Source: Acidithiobacillus sulfuriphilus
GTDB lineage: Bacteria; Pseudomonadota; Gammaproteobacteria; Acidithiobacillales; Acidithiobacillaceae
Direction of reading: 5' to 3'
Assembly: GCF_003721225.1 (NCBI RefSeq)
Contig: NZ_RIZI01000135.1
Span: 1 to 18,928, forward strand
DNA: 18,928 nucleotides
The position numbers were made by a program, and so were the translations under genes. Below, piece after piece: positions 1 through 8,872 of the stretch. Each line of letters opens with the position of its first letter. Position 1 is the stretch's first letter. The notes beneath the pieces were generated by a model that worked only from the letters and a program-made list of their open reading frames with translations, was not told where the DNA came from and ran no database searches.

Positions 1-165
1 ACCGCCGATGCCGGCGCCGGCATAGCCTTCGGTGGCGGCGGAGTTGGTCATGGCGGTGGGCCCGGCGGCGCCGGCCGCGGGCGCCCCGCTGCCGACGTTG
101 TGGGCGCAGCCGGTGAGGGCGAGGGTGCCGGCGGCAGCGATGATCATCCAGATGCTATGACGCAT
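1..165 (-). CDS. pal: Peptidoglycan-associated lipoprotein Pal, N-terminal part (cut by window edge)
   Basis: Only the first 55 codons are in the window; the gene runs off the left edge. The product starts MRHSIWMIIAAAGTLALTGC, a lipoprotein signal peptide with the lipobox LTGC, so Cys20 should be lipidated and the mature protein anchored in the outer membrane. An Ala/Gly/Pro-rich linker follows. The OmpA-like peptidoglycan-binding domain that defines Pal is not visible here, so the name rests on the lipobox, the linker and the position directly after tolB in the tolQRAB-pal order. A GGAG ribosome-binding site lies 6 bases before the ATG. Pal would tether the outer membrane to peptidoglycan and bind TolB. 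Another lipoprotein in this slot is possible but unlikely. Confidence 0.85.
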   Translation of the reverse strand, partial: MRHSIWMIIAAAGTLALTGCAHNVGSGAPAAGAAGPTAMTNSAATEGYAGAGIGG

Positions 166-193
166 AAAATGCTCCAAAAGAAAAATTTGCCAA

Positions 194-223
194 AGTGTAG
201 CCCCAGGCCCGCATAAATGCCAA
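194..223 (-). promoter_or_regulatory. Possible internal promoter for pal
   Basis: In the 102-base gap between tolB and pal the minus strand reads TTGGCA (218-223), an 18-base spacer, then TACACT (194-199). That is 5/6 and 4/6 to the sigma-70 consensus. It would give pal a promoter of its own in addition to read-through from the tol genes. A short hairpin (CGGCG/CGCCG arms, 239-254) lies just upstream and has no U-tract. This is sequence inference only. Confidence 0.35.
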
Positions 224-267
224 CGGGGAATTGCGGTCCGGCGAAAACACGCCGTTCCTATGGTACA

Positions 268-1542
268 TCAATGATGGGACCAGGCCGGTTCGTTGTCCTG
301 CCCCTCCGTCGTGCGCAGGATCTCCATGGTCTTGCCGTCCAGGCTCGCTTCGGCCAGGACCTTGCGGCCGCCGCGATGGGTGCCGTAGAGGATCATTTCG
401 CCATTGGCGGCAAAGCTCGGGCTGTCGCAGTTGCCCTGGGCGTCGAGGACGCGGATGTCGCCGCCGCTGGGGTTCATCACGGCTAGGGCATAGACGCCGT
501 CGGTGCGATGAATGAAGGCGATGGCGTTGCCCGTGGGGGAGTAGCTGGGGCTGGCGTTGTAGTTGCCATCATAGCTGAGGCGATGGAGATTGCTGCCGTC
601 GGCGCTCATGGCGTAGATCTGCGGGCCGCCGGCGCGGTCGGAGACAAAGACGATCTGCCGGCCGTCGGGCGACCAGGTGGGGGAGGTGTTGATGGAATCG
701 CCTTGGGTGAGCTGGCGGCGTGCCCCGGTGCGCAGATTGACGACATAGATATTGGTTTTGCCCGCATAGGAGCGGGCATAGGCGAGATCTTCGCCATTGG
801 GGGAAAAGGCCGGGGCGCTGGTGATCTCGCCACCGGGGGCGATGCGCTGGCGGCTGCCGGTGGCGAGATCCTGCACGAAGATCACGGCGCGGGCGTCTTC
901 ATAAGTCACGTAGGCCAGGCGATGATTGTGGGGCGACCAGGTGGGGGAGAACACCGGCATGGTGCCGTGGACGATGGGGTGGGGGTTCCAGCCATCGGAT
1001 TCGGCCACGACCAGTTCGTAGATATTGCCCACTTGCCGGACATAGGTGATGCGCCCCGCAAAAGGCCCGGGCTTGCCGGTAAAAGCTTGATAAATGAGGT
1101 CGGCGACATGATGGGCGGTCACGTGCAGTTCGGCGGCGGAGCAGGTGTAACGCTTGGCCGCCAGTTGCTGCCCAGTGGCAACATTGTAGACGTAGACGTT
1201 TACCACGTAACCGCCGTTGAGGGGTTCCACCGAGCCCACCGCCAGGCCGGTGGCCCCGATATTGGCCCATGCCGGGGCCTGGACGCCGCTGGGATCGCGG
1301 GGGTCACTCGGATAGCCCGTCGGGCTGAGGACGCGGAAGAGGCCACTGCGGGCGAGGTCATCGCGCACCACCTGGGCCACTGCCGGCTGGCCGGGAACCC
1401 CGGGGCCGAAGGAGGGGATGGCAACGGGGATGGCCGTCGCCACGCTCTTGGTGATCTCCACGGTCAGGGCGGCCTGGGCGGCCGGTATAGCCAACCCCCA
1501 GGCTAGGAGTAATAAAAAAATAGGAAAAATTCGCTTAGCCAT
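268..1542 (-). CDS. tolB: Tol-Pal system periplasmic beta-propeller protein TolB
   Basis: The 424-residue product matches the usual TolB length (about 430). It begins [16 protein letters not shown] with a Sec signal peptide probably cleaved after AQA near residue 25. An N-terminal domain (about 26-165) precedes a six-bladed WD40-like propeller. The blades are seen as repeated FSP/WSP motifs such as [35 protein letters not shown] and [20 protein letters not shown]. TolB is periplasmic; it binds Pal and receives the TolA signal during outer-membrane constriction. The frame stays open upstream to 1698, but the start at 1542 is chosen because it gives the signal peptide at once. It overlaps the tolA stop by 8 bases (ATGGCTAA), which implies translational coupling. 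Confidence 0.97.
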   Translation of the reverse strand: MAKRIFPIFLLLLAWGLAIPAAQAALTVEITKSVATAIPVAIPSFGPGVPGQPAVAQVVRDDLARSGLFRVLSPTGYPSDPRDPSGVQAPAWANIGATGLAVGSVEPLNGGYVVNVYVYNVATGQQLAAKRYTCSAAELHVTAHHVADLIYQAFTGKPGPFAGRITYVRQVGNIYELVVAESDGWNPHPIVHGTMPVFSPTWSPHNHRLAYVTYEDARAVIFVQDLATGSRQRIAPGGEITSAPAFSPNGEDLAYARSYAGKTNIYVVNLRTGARRQLTQGDSINTSPTWSPDGRQIVFVSDRAGGPQIYAMSADGSNLHRLSYDGNYNASPSYSPTGNAIAFIHRTDGVYALAVMNPSGGDIRVLDAQGNCDSPSFAANGEMILYGTHRGGRKVLAEASLDGKTMEILRTTEGQDNEPAWSHH

Positions 1543-2530
1543 TGTTGAGATCCTTCGCGCTAAATCGGAGATCGACAATCTTGAAGACACCGTAAGATAA
1601 ACCGATGGGAGGAGGAAAGGGAGCTGCCGCTTCAACGGCCGCGATGACCGCAGCATCAAAGCGCGGATTGCCACTAGACTGAGTGACGTGAGGTTCACCG
1701 ATAATCTGGCCTTGAGGTGTGAGTTCTATTTCGACTTGGCAGTGAAGGTTGCCAGAAAATGCCGGTTGCCAGGCCCGAGTTACCCGCCTTTGAATTTCTG
1801 AGATATAAGCGCCGGATAATTTCTGATTTTCCGCCGTCTGCTGCGCTCGCGCCGCCGCCAGGTTGGCCTCGGCTTGGGCTTTCGCCTTGGCCTCGCTGAG
1901 CTGTTGCTGCAGGGCCTTGGCGCGGGCCGCCTCTTCGGCCTTGGCCGTTTGCTCGGCCATCTGTTTTTTCAGTGCGGCGGCGCGGGCGGCTTCTTCGGCG
2001 GCTTTGGCCGCCTTTGCCGCAGCGGCCTTGGCCTCGGCCGCCTTTTCGGCCGCAGCCTGCCTGGCCGCTTTTTGCTGGGCGGCGTGCTCGGCCTTGGCCT
2101 GCTCTGCAGCGGCTTGCTGTTTCGCGGCCATGGCGCTTTGCTTCGCCTCCGCTCGGGCCAAGGCGGCGGCTTTTTCCTTCGCGGCTTGGGCCGCTGCGGC
2201 TTTTTCTTCGGCGGCGCGGGCGGCGGCCTCTTGATGGGCTTTTTCTTCCGCCTTCTGTGCCGTTGCCTTGGCTTCCGCCGCCGCGGCCTGTTGGGCGGCG
2301 CTGGGTCGCGGTGGGCTTGGCTTTTGAATAGCTTTTGGTGCAGGTGCAGGTGCAGGTGCAGGTGCAGGTGCAGGGGTGGCTTCGGGACCGGAGCCGCTGA
2401 TCAGGTCTGCCTGCACCGGGGCGTTGCCCGCAGTGGGCACATAGACGTGAAAACTCCAGAACAAGGCGATCAAAATCGCCCCGTTGAGGACGATGGCCAG
2501 GATCAGGGGCCAGCGGCGTTTCTGCTTCAA
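1535..2530 (-). CDS. tolA: Tol-Pal system inner-membrane spanning protein TolA
   Basis: The 331-residue protein has the three TolA parts. A short basic N-terminus and one membrane helix (about 8-28, LILAIVLNGAILIALFW) come first. A long Ala/Lys/Glu-rich helical rod (about 75-235) crosses the periplasm. A C-terminal domain (about 236-331; ISEIQRRVTRAWQP, VEIELTPQGQI, NPRFDAAVIAAVEAA) is of the TolA/TonB-C type. TolA links the TolQR motor to TolB and Pal. The start codon is TTG (2528-2530), overlapping the tolR stop as TTGA. No ATG lies near, so coupling to tolR is likely. A Pro-Ala stretch after the membrane helix is encoded by a hexanucleotide repeat listed separately. Confidence 0.95.
   Translation of the reverse strand: MKQKRRWPLILAIVLNGAILIALFWSFHVYVPTAGNAPVQADLISGSGPEATPAPAPAPAPAPAPKAIQKPSPPRPSAAQQAAAAEAKATAQKAEEKAHQEAAARAAEEKAAAAQAAKEKAAALARAEAKQSAMAAKQQAAAEQAKAEHAAQQKAARQAAAEKAAEAKAAAAKAAKAAEEAARAAALKKQMAEQTAKAEEAARAKALQQQLSEAKAKAQAEANLAAARAQQTAENQKLSGAYISEIQRRVTRAWQPAFSGNLHCQVEIELTPQGQIIGEPHVTQSSGNPRFDAAVIAAVEAAAPFPPPIGLSYGVFKIVDLRFSAKDLNNG
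2337..2372. repeat. Six tandem GGTGCA hexamers inside tolA
   Basis: Six perfect copies of GGTGCA on the plus strand (TGCACC on the coding strand) encode the Ala-Pro run between the TolA membrane helix and the rod. Gain or loss of a unit keeps the frame and changes the linker by two residues, so strain-to-strain length variation would be tolerated. Confidence 0.9.
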
Positions 2531-2937
2531 TGTCCCTCCGGCCGCGTCAGCAACCCCACATGGGAAATGCCCGCCTGCTGCAGACGCGCCATCACGGCCA
2601 TGACCTTGCCGTAGTCCACATGGGTATCGCCCCCGACCAGGACCTGCACCTGGTCATGGTTGGCAGCGGCGATGGCCTTGACCTGCTCCGCCAGGGCGCT
2701 GAGATCCACCGCACTGTGGGTCTGCCGGTATTGCAGGGAAATCTGCCCTTGCCGGGTCACGGAGATGAGGATGGGCGGGGTCTTGTCCGACACGGGCTTG
2801 GTCGCGCCCTTGGGCAGATTGACGTTGACGCCCTGGGTGAGGAGCGGTGCCGAGAGCATGAAGATCACCAGCAGCACCAGACTCACGTCGATGTAGGGGA
2901 CGACATTGATCTCCGCGAGCAGCCGCCGCCGACTCAT
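2527..2937 (-). CDS. tolR: Tol-Pal system proton-channel protein TolR (ExbD family)
   Basis: The 136-residue protein opens [20 protein letters not shown] and continues with a single membrane helix (about 13-34). Asp17 in [15 protein letters not shown] corresponds to the essential membrane Asp (Asp23 in E. coli TolR) that carries protons with TolQ. The remainder is a periplasmic ExbD-like domain that includes [26 protein letters not shown]. TolQ and TolR form the proton-motive-force motor that energises TolA. The ATG overlaps the tolQ stop in an ATGA, and the stop overlaps the tolA TTG, so the three genes are translationally coupled. Confidence 0.96.
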   Translation of the reverse strand: MSRRRLLAEINVVPYIDVSLVLLVIFMLSAPLLTQGVNVNLPKGATKPVSDKTPPILISVTRQGQISLQYRQTHSAVDLSALAEQVKAIAAANHDQVQVLVGGDTHVDYGKVMAVMARLQQAGISHVGLLTRPEGH

Positions 2938-3635
2938 GCCTGCGACTCCGGAGTCTGGCGATGGAGGATGTTGGTGAACTCGTCCATGAAGACCTCATAA
3001 CGGGCGTCCAGCCGGTCCACGTCATGGAGATAGCGGTTGTAGGCCACTGCGGCGGGAATGGCGGCGAAGAGGCCGGCGGCGGTGGCGATGAGGGCCTCAG
3101 CCACCGGCGGCGCCACCGTGGCCAGGGTGGCCTGCTGGGCGATGCCGATATTGGTGAAGGCGGTCATGATGCCCCAAACCGTGCCAAAGAGGCCGATGAA
3201 GGGGCTCACCGAGGCCACCGAGGCAAGGAAAGAAAGGTTGGTTTCGAGGTTTTCCACCTCCCGCATCCTGGCCACCCGCATGGCGCGGCGGGCCGCATCC
3301 AGGGCGTCGGCGGAGCGCGCCTTGCTGCGTTGGCGTTGAAACTCCTCATAACCCGCGCAAAAAATGCTGCCGGCGCCCGCCTCCAGGGCCGGGTTGCCGG
3401 ATACGTGGTGATAAAGCTGGCTCATTTCGCCGCCGCTCCAGAAGCGTTGTTCAAAGCGGTCGAGGGCCTTCCAGGCAGAACGGAAGATGGCCCATTTTTG
3501 AAAGATGATGGTCCATGAAGCAATGGAGGCGAGGAGCAGAATGATCAGAATGGATTGCACCACCCAGCTCGCGTTGAGCACGAGATGGGCGAGGGAAAGG
3601 GCTTGGGTACTGGCAGCGGCGGTGTTAGGGTCCAT
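2934..3635 (-). CDS. tolQ: Tol-Pal system motor stator protein TolQ (ExbB family)
   Basis: The 233-residue product has TolQ length and layout. The first membrane helix is at about 18-45 ([20 protein letters not shown]). A cytoplasmic loop with [35 protein letters not shown] follows. Two more helices run through the conserved [13 protein letters not shown] region and the later [21 protein letters not shown] stretch. TolQ pentamers around TolR make the proton channel in the inner membrane. The gene starts 6 bases after the ybgC stop and ends in an ATGA overlap with tolR. The C-terminus ([15 protein letters not shown]) is also typical of the family. Confidence 0.96.
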   Translation of the reverse strand: MDPNTAAASTQALSLAHLVLNASWVVQSILIILLLASIASWTIIFQKWAIFRSAWKALDRFEQRFWSGGEMSQLYHHVSGNPALEAGAGSIFCAGYEEFQRQRSKARSADALDAARRAMRVARMREVENLETNLSFLASVASVSPFIGLFGTVWGIMTAFTNIGIAQQATLATVAPPVAEALIATAAGLFAAIPAAVAYNRYLHDVDRLDARYEVFMDEFTNILHRQTPESQA

Positions 3636-3641
3636 AGGGTC

Positions 3642-4067
3642 TCACGGCAGTGGGGGGACAGGAATGACGGCGGCGAGGCGCGCCGGGATGGCGGTGGGGC
3701 GGAAGCGGCTGGCTTCGAGACAGACCACCTCCACTTCGCCCCTGCAGAGCAGCCGTTCTTGATGGTAGATCTTTTGCGCAAAGGTCATGCGGACAGGGCC
3801 TTTGGCGATCATTTCCGTTTCCACCTGCAACAAATCATTGAAACGGGCGGGGGCGATGAAGTCCAGGCTGGCGCGACGGACGGCGAAAATGACCCCGTCG
3901 TCCTGCTCCAGCCGGTCCAGTTCAAAGCCGCAATCGCGCAGCATCTCCGTCCGTGCGCGCTCCATGAAGCGCAGGTAGTTGGCATGATAGACCACGCCGC
4001 CATGATCCGTATCTTCATAATAGACCCGGACGGAGTGGATGCTGCCGCGCTGGTCAGGGCTGGTCAT
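3642..4067 (-). CDS. ybgC: Acyl-CoA thioesterase YbgC, hot-dog fold, Tol-Pal associated
   Basis: The 141-residue product carries the YbgC/4-hydroxybenzoyl-CoA thioesterase signature [20 protein letters not shown] near residues 16-35, with the catalytic Asp (about 21) in DTDHGG and the conserved His of YHANY. Hot-dog thioesterases of this group hydrolyse short-chain or acyl-carrier-bound thioesters in the cytoplasm. The gene almost always leads tolQRAB, although its role in envelope work is unclear. The frame is open to 4133, but the ATG at 4067 is preferred because it follows a GGAG and leaves little before the fold starts. It overlaps the 3' end of ruvB by 14 bases. Confidence 0.94.
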   Translation of the reverse strand: MTSPDQRGSIHSVRVYYEDTDHGGVVYHANYLRFMERARTEMLRDCGFELDRLEQDDGVIFAVRRASLDFIAPARFNDLLQVETEMIAKGPVRMTFAQKIYHQERLLCRGEVEVVCLEASRFRPTAIPARLAAVIPVPPLP

Positions 4068-5082
4068 CAAAGAGCGCTCCGCTGCGGGCCGGCGGGGTGA
4101 GGCCCAAGGCCAGATAGGTTTGTTCCGTGGCACAGCGGCCGCGGGGGGTGCGGAGCAGGTAGCCGCGCTGAATGAGGAAGGGCTCGATGACGTCTTCGAT
4201 GGTGCCGCGCTCCTCGCCGATGGCCGCGGCCAGGCTCTCCACCCCTACCGGGCCGCCGCCGAAGCGCTCGATCACTGCCCCCAGGAGTTTGCGATCCTGG
4301 CCGTCAAAGCCGTGACGGTCCACCTCCATGAGCTGCAAGGCAGCCTCGGCGACGGATTGGTCGATGCGGCCGGCAGCGCGCACCTGGGCATAGTCGCGGA
4401 CCCGCCGCAGGAGACGGTTGGCAATGCGCGGCGTCCCCCGCGCCCGCCGCGCGATCTCTACGGCGCCCTCGTGGCTGTGGGGTGTGCCGAGGATCTTGGT
4501 GGAGCGGGTGACGATCTGGGTAAGTTCTTCGACGCTGTAGAACTCCAGATGAAAGGTGATGCCGAAGCGATCGCGCAGGGGGGAAGTGAGCAGCCCGGCC
4601 CGGGTGGTGGCACCGATGAGGGTAAAGGGCGGCAGACTGATCTTGATGGACCGGGCGGCGGGCCCTTCGCCGATCATGATGTCCAGTTCGTAGTCTTCCA
4701 GGGCCGGGTAGAGGATCTCCTCCACCACCGGGCTCAGGCGGTGGATTTCGTCCACGAAGAGCACGTCATGGGGCTGGAGATTGGTGAGGATGGCGGCCAG
4801 GTCGCCGGGCTTGTCCAGCACCGGTCCGGAGGTCACCTTGAGCCCGCCGCCCATTTCGTGCGCGATGATGTGCGCCAAGGTCGTCTTGCCCAGCCCCGGT
4901 GGTCCAAAGAGCAGGACGTGGTCCAGGGCCTCCTCGCGGCGGCGGGCGGCCTCGATGTAAAGCCCCAGATTATCGCGCAGCACCGGTTGCCCCAGATACT
5001 CCGCCAGACGGCGCGGACGCAGGGCATGGTCCATGGCGTCCGGCGACGTTTCCAGGGGATTCAGGGGGCCTCTTTCGATCAT
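4054..5082 (-). CDS. ruvB: Holliday junction branch-migration ATPase RuvB
   Basis: This 342-residue AAA+ protein starts [20 protein letters not shown] and then has the RuvB hallmark [12 protein letters not shown] (about 21-32). Walker A is GPPGLGKTT (60-68), Walker B is LFVDEIHRL (about 108-116), and sensor 1 is in [10 protein letters not shown]. The arginine finger region [11 protein letters not shown] follows, and a winged-helix DNA-binding domain with [11 protein letters not shown] near the C-terminus ends the protein. RuvB hexamers pump DNA through Holliday junctions held by RuvA. Length and motifs are normal. It follows ruvA after a 51-base gap, the widest within the ruv set, and overlaps ybgC at its 3' end. 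Confidence 0.98.
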   Translation of the reverse strand: MIERGPLNPLETSPDAMDHALRPRRLAEYLGQPVLRDNLGLYIEAARRREEALDHVLLFGPPGLGKTTLAHIIAHEMGGGLKVTSGPVLDKPGDLAAILTNLQPHDVLFVDEIHRLSPVVEEILYPALEDYELDIMIGEGPAARSIKISLPPFTLIGATTRAGLLTSPLRDRFGITFHLEFYSVEELTQIVTRSTKILGTPHSHEGAVEIARRARGTPRIANRLLRRVRDYAQVRAAGRIDQSVAEAALQLMEVDRHGFDGQDRKLLGAVIERFGGGPVGVESLAAAIGEERGTIEDVIEPFLIQRGYLLRTPRGRCATEQTYLALGLTPPARSGALFDDQP

Positions 5083-5133
5083 GCTGGTCTGACCATGGCG
5101 CTTGCGGGTGGTTCCTTGGCAGGGATGGACGGC

Positions 5134-5715
5134 TTAGGCACGGGATAGGCTCTGCAGGGCCTGACGAATGAGGTCTTCCACGCCCAGCCCATCGGCCAAT
5201 CCTGCCACGGCCTGGCTGGCCTGGGCGGATTTGTAGCCTAATGTCAGGAGGGCGGCAACGGCTTCCTGGCGCGGATCACCGCCGGGCGGGATGCTGGACA
5301 AGGCCTGCGCCAAGCCGCCCATCTTATCCCGCAACTCCACGACCAGGCGCTGCGCCGTCTTGGCGCCAATGCCGGGAATGCCCGTGAGCATGGCCACATT
5401 GCCTTCGGCCACCGCCTGCCCCAGCCGCTCTGCGGACAGCCCCGAGAGGCAGGCCAGGGCCACCTTGCCGCCAATGCCATTGACCCGGATCAGCAGGCGA
5501 AACATGTCGCGCTCAGCCTCCGAGAGGAAGCCGTAGAGCAGATGGGCATCCTCGCGGATGGCGAGGTGGGTAAAGAGGCAGAGGGCCGTACCGTCCGGGG
5601 GTAACTGGTAAAAGCTCGACAGGGGCAGCTCCAGTTCATAACCCACGCCCTGCACGTCCAGCCACAAGTAGGGCGGGCGGCGACGCAGCAGCTTTCCCGC
5701 AAGGAGGGCGATCAT
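5134..5715 (-). CDS. ruvA: Holliday junction DNA-binding protein RuvA
   Basis: The 193-residue product begins MIALLAGKLLRRRPPYLWLD, a typical RuvA OB-fold start. Two helix-hairpin-helix motifs lie around residues 70-130 (FRLLIRVNGIGGKVALACLSGL; LTGIPGIGAKTAQRLVVELRDKM), followed by a flexible linker and a C-terminal UBA-like domain III (AVAALLTLGYKSAQASQAV) that contacts RuvB. RuvA binds the four-way junction as a tetramer and loads RuvB. The open frame extends upstream to 5940 through ruvC, but only the ATG at 5715 gives the family N-terminus. It lies 22 bases after the ruvC stop with a GAGG-rich stretch before it. Confidence 0.97.
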   Translation of the reverse strand: MIALLAGKLLRRRPPYLWLDVQGVGYELELPLSSFYQLPPDGTALCLFTHLAIREDAHLLYGFLSEAERDMFRLLIRVNGIGGKVALACLSGLSAERLGQAVAEGNVAMLTGIPGIGAKTAQRLVVELRDKMGGLAQALSSIPPGGDPRQEAVAALLTLGYKSAQASQAVAGLADGLGVEDLIRQALQSLSRA

Positions 5716-5737
5716 GGTCGCTTGTGGCGGTGGCCGT

Positions 5738-6238
5738 TCATCGGATCGCCAGTTCCTGCCAATGGCGCCGGGTGCTGGCGTGATGGGCATGGCAAATGGC
5801 GCAGGCCAGGGCATCGGCGGCATCGGCCTGGGGTTTGTCGGGAAGTTGCAGCAGCCATTGCACCATTTGCTGTACTTGATCCTTTTGCGCCCGTCCGCTG
5901 CCGACGACGGCCTGTTTGATTTGCAGTGCGCTGTATTCATGGACCGGCAGCCCGGCTTCGATCAAGGCCACCAAGGCTGCCCCCCGGGCCTGACCCAGCT
6001 TGAGGGCGGAGTCGGCGTTGCGTGCCATGAAGACCTGCTCGATGGCCGCCGTAGCGGGCGCATGTTCGCCAATGACCGCACGGAGTTCCCGATAAATGGC
6101 GCCGATTCGCTCCACAAAGGGCTGGCCCTCCACATGCAGGCAGCCGTGGGCCACATGTCGCAACCGACCGTCCGCGCCATGCTCCACCACCCCAAAACCG
6201 GTGCGCAGAGAACCCGGATCAATGCCCAGAATGCGCAT
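5738..6238 (-). CDS. ruvC: Crossover junction endodeoxyribonuclease RuvC
   Basis: The 166-residue RNase H-fold resolvase has the acidic catalytic set of RuvC: Asp7 in [10 protein letters not shown], Glu67 in AAIEQVFM, and Asp139 and Asp142 in the C-terminal [14 protein letters not shown] motif. Length is close to the E. coli enzyme (173). It cuts Holliday junctions symmetrically while RuvAB migrates the branch point. The order ruvC-ruvA-ruvB places all three subunits of the resolvasome together, downstream of yebC with a 27-base gap. Start and end are unambiguous. Confidence 0.97.
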   Translation of the reverse strand: MRILGIDPGSLRTGFGVVEHGADGRLRHVAHGCLHVEGQPFVERIGAIYRELRAVIGEHAPATAAIEQVFMARNADSALKLGQARGAALVALIEAGLPVHEYSALQIKQAVVGSGRAQKDQVQQMVQWLLQLPDKPQADAADALACAICHAHHASTRRHWQELAIR

Positions 6239-6265
6239 GGAAGCCTTTCCGGACGGGTCCTGCCG

Positions 6266-7018
6266 TCACGACGCGGCCTGGATGCGGGCCATCTCTTCAT
6301 CGCTCATTTCATAATTGGCGTAGACATTCTGCACGTCGTCGTTTTCTTCCAGGGCATCAAGGAGCTTGAGGAGTTTTTCCGCCTCCTCGCCGCTGACCCG
6401 GTTGCTGGTCTCGGGGATCTGGGTCAGCTCGACTTCCTCGGCCTTGAGACCAGCCGCTTCCAGGGCGGCCGCCACGGCATGCAATGCCTGGACCTCGGTG
6501 TAAACGGCAATATGTTCATCCTCATGGACCACGTCTTCGGCGCCAGCCTCCAGGGCCGCTTCGAGAATCCGGTCCTCGTCGGCATCGCCGGGGAAGCTGA
6601 TCAGCCCGCGGCGCTTGAAGAGATAGGCCACCGAGCCGGAAGTGCCGAGATTGCCGCCGCGTTTGGCAAAGATATGGCGCACCTCCGCCACCGTGCGCAC
6701 CTTGTTGTCGGTCAGGGTCTCCACCAGGATGGCAACCCCCCCGGGGCCATAGCCCTCGTAGGTGACTTCCTCATAATCGATGCCTTCCAGTTCGCCGGTG
6801 CCGCGCTTGATGGCGCGCTCCACGGTGTCCTTGGCCATGTTGTTGCCATAGGCCTTGTCCAGCGCCGTGCGCAGGCGGGGGTTGCAGCTCGGATCCCCGC
6901 CCCCAGCCCGGGCCGAAACGGTGATTTCGCGAATCAGACGGGTAAAGATCTTGCCCCGTTTGCTATCCTGCGCGGCCTTGCGGAATTTGATATTGGCCCA
7001 TTTGCTATGTCCGGCCAT
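6266..7018 (-). CDS. yebC: YebC/TACO1 family protein (translation factor or transcriptional regulator)
   Basis: The 250-residue product has the invariant YebC opening [20 protein letters not shown] and the conserved stretches [34 protein letters not shown] and [18 protein letters not shown]. Family members are reported to relieve ribosome stalling on proline-rich stretches, and some act as DNA-binding regulators. The sequence does not tell which role applies here. A strong AAGGAG lies 8 bases before the ATG. yebC next to ruvC is the usual proteobacterial arrangement. The gap to the upstream acyltransferase gene is 61 bases. Confidence 0.96.
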   Translation of the reverse strand: MAGHSKWANIKFRKAAQDSKRGKIFTRLIREITVSARAGGGDPSCNPRLRTALDKAYGNNMAKDTVERAIKRGTGELEGIDYEEVTYEGYGPGGVAILVETLTDNKVRTVAEVRHIFAKRGGNLGTSGSVAYLFKRRGLISFPGDADEDRILEAALEAGAEDVVHEDEHIAVYTEVQALHAVAAALEAAGLKAEEVELTQIPETSNRVSGEEAEKLLKLLDALEENDDVQNVYANYEMSDEEMARIQAAS

Positions 7019-7079
7019 GACAGCACTCCTTAATCCTGCGTTGATAACCGTTGATGATAACTCATGCCGGGCAATGCCG

Positions 7080-7700
7080 TCATGCCAGGGTGGCGATGGC
7101 GCTCATGATGGCCCCGAGGACCTCTCCCGCTTCGGCATCGCGATGGAAATGTAGGGGTACCCCATAGCGCAGGAGGGGATGCTGGCGTCGCAGCCAGGTG
7201 CGCAGATCACTCTTGCCCTGCTCCGCGCCGATGATGCGTGCGGGTACCACCGCCGCACCGCTCCCCTTCACCAGCCAGGCAATCCCCGCCTGGACGCTTT
7301 GGCGATTGACGCCGCCTTCGGGAAAGATCCCCAGCACATGCCCGTCCATGAGGACCTGTCGCGCCCGGCGCAGGCCCCGGATATCGCGGCCATCCCGGCG
7401 CACGGGAATGCAATGGCTGAGGTCCAGCAGCGGACGTAGCCATTTTTTGTCGTAGTACTCCTGCGCCACCAGGAAGGAGATGAGCCGGTGATTGCTGGCG
7501 ACGAGGAGCAATGGGTCAAGCACCGAGACATGGTTGCAGGCGAGAATGGCCGGCCCGTTCTCCGGCAGGGTGCTGGGCTCCCAGCGGGCCCCCTGATAGA
7601 AGCGGGAGTATGCCGCAACCAGTCCATGCAGACTGCGCTGCAGGAGGGACCATTCCTGCTGTTGATCGGGAGAGTCGAGGGCGGGGCGGGCGGCGGACAA
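7080..7700 (-). CDS. PlsC-like lysophospholipid acyltransferase (1-acyl-glycerol-3-phosphate acyltransferase family)
   Basis: The 206-residue protein shows the acyltransferase blocks NHxxxxD (NHVSVLD, 56-62), a block II around [16 protein letters not shown] (98-113), block III FPEGG (126-130, where many PlsC enzymes have FPEGT) and a later VVPARIIG. Such enzymes move an acyl chain to the sn-2 position of lysophosphatidic acid or related lipids at the inner membrane. It is shorter than classical PlsC (about 240) and has no clear N-terminal membrane helix. The acceptor is not certain. The assumed start is TTG at 7698-7700, 6 bases after the nadA stop and without a good ribosome-binding site, so the true start is uncertain. 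Confidence 0.85.
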   Translation of the reverse strand: MSAARPALDSPDQQQEWSLLQRSLHGLVAAYSRFYQGARWEPSTLPENGPAILACNHVSVLDPLLLVASNHRLISFLVAQEYYDKKWLRPLLDLSHCIPVRRDGRDIRGLRRARQVLMDGHVLGIFPEGGVNRQSVQAGIAWLVKGSGAAVVPARIIGAEQGKSDLRTWLRRQHPLLRYGVPLHFHRDAEAGEVLGAIMSAIATLA

Positions 7701-7706
7701 GGGGAC

Positions 7707-8804
7707 TCAGGAAACGGCCAGCATGCGTTCCAGGGCCACCCTGGCCAGGGCCGCCGTAGCGGGGTCCACCTGGATGCGGTTGACTATCCGCCCCGCCACC
7801 AAGGCCTCCAGGGTGTCGGCCAGATGTTCCGGATCAATACGGAACATGGTGGAACACATGCACACCATGGGCGACATGAATTCGACGCTTTTCCCCTCCT
7901 TCCGCACCTCTTCCGCAAGCCGCGTGACGAGGTTGATCTCCGTACCCACCAGCCACTCCGACCCCGGCGCCGACGCCTTCACGGTACGGATGATGAAATC
8001 GGTGGAACCCACCGCATCGGCCATGGCGCAGACCTCAAAGGCCGCCTCCGGATGGGCGATGACCTGCCCCTGGGGATGGGTCGCCCGCCAGCGTTCGATA
8101 TGGGCCGGCTGAAACATCTGGTGCACGGAACAATGGCCCTTCCAGAGCAGGATCTTGGCGCGATGTATTTCTTCCGGTGTCAGGCCGCCCAGGGGCTTGG
8201 CCGGATCCCAGACCGGCATGTCGCGCAGCGGAATACCCAACTGATGGCCGGTCCAGCGCCCCAGGTGCTGGTCGGGGAAGAAGAGCGCCTTGCCCCGCCG
8301 GGCGAAGGCCCATTCCAAGACCTTGCGGGCATTGGAGGAGGTGCAAACGGTGCCGCCATGGGCGCCGCAAAAGGCCTTGAGGGCCGCCGAGGAGTTGACA
8401 TAGGTCACGGGGGTGACCGTTTCGTCGGGGTCCAGGACCGCAGCCAGCTCATCCCAGGCCCGCTGCACGGCGGGCATGTCGGCCATGTCGGCCATGGCGC
8501 AACCGGCATTGAGGTCGGGCAGGATGCTGGCCTGCTCCGGCCGGCTCAGGATGTCCGCCACCTCGGCCATGAAATGTACGCCGCAGAAGACAATGAACTC
8601 GGCTTCCTGCTGCGCCGCTGCCCGGGACAGTTGCAAGGAATCCCCATGAAAATCCGCATGACGGTAGACTTCCTCGCGCTGGTAATGATGGCCGAGGATG
8701 ACCACCCGCCCCTGGAGCGCCGCCTTGGCCCTGCGGATGCGCGCATCCACCGTGGCCGCATCGGCGCGCGGAAGTCCATGGAAAACCACCGTCTCAACAC
8801 TCAT
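7707..8804 (-). CDS. nadA: Quinolinate synthase NadA
   Basis: The 365-residue enzyme condenses iminoaspartate with dihydroxyacetone phosphate to quinolinate in NAD synthesis, using a [4Fe-4S] cluster. Seen here are ILGHHYQREEVYRHADFHGDS (about 36-56), FCGVHFMAEVADIL (73-86), Cys102 in DLNAGCAMADMA, VCTSSNARKVLEWAF, Cys225 in KGHCSVHQMF, and Cys315/Cys317 in SPMVCMCSTMF. Cys102, Cys225 and one of the last two are the expected cluster ligands. The Cys102-Cys225 spacing is larger than in the E. coli form, indicating the longer NadA subgroup. NadB and NadC are not in the window. The gene lies 68 bases after nudB and 6 before the acyltransferase. Confidence 0.96.
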   Translation of the reverse strand: MSVETVVFHGLPRADAATVDARIRRAKAALQGRVVILGHHYQREEVYRHADFHGDSLQLSRAAAQQEAEFIVFCGVHFMAEVADILSRPEQASILPDLNAGCAMADMADMPAVQRAWDELAAVLDPDETVTPVTYVNSSAALKAFCGAHGGTVCTSSNARKVLEWAFARRGKALFFPDQHLGRWTGHQLGIPLRDMPVWDPAKPLGGLTPEEIHRAKILLWKGHCSVHQMFQPAHIERWRATHPQGQVIAHPEAAFEVCAMADAVGSTDFIIRTVKASAPGSEWLVGTEINLVTRLAEEVRKEGKSVEFMSPMVCMCSTMFRIDPEHLADTLEALVAGRIVNRIQVDPATAALARVALERMLAVS

Positions 8805-8828
8805 GGCAGGTCCCTCATCATGAAAGCA

Positions 8829-8850
8829 CGAAAAAGCCGGCTGTTTTTCG
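8829..8850. other. Perfect A/T-rich inverted repeat before nadA
   Basis: CGAAAAA (8829-8835) and TTTTTCG (8844-8850) flank an 8-base GC-rich centre, 24 bases before the nadA ATG. The stem is mostly A-T and has no following U-tract, so it is a poor terminator. It may be an operator or an mRNA hairpin in the nudB-nadA gap. No function is shown. Confidence 0.35.
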
Positions 8851-8872
8851 AACTCTCTATAAAAACTGTACG

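Noticed and set aside
1863..2614. Long plus-strand frames opposite tolA
   Set aside because: They are reverse readings of the Ala-rich TolA rod and consist of Ala, Gly, Leu and Arg runs.
4039..5148. 369-codon plus-strand frame opposite ruvB
   Set aside because: Antisense to ruvB with all its motifs; low-complexity Gly/Asp/His-rich translation and no recognisable domain.
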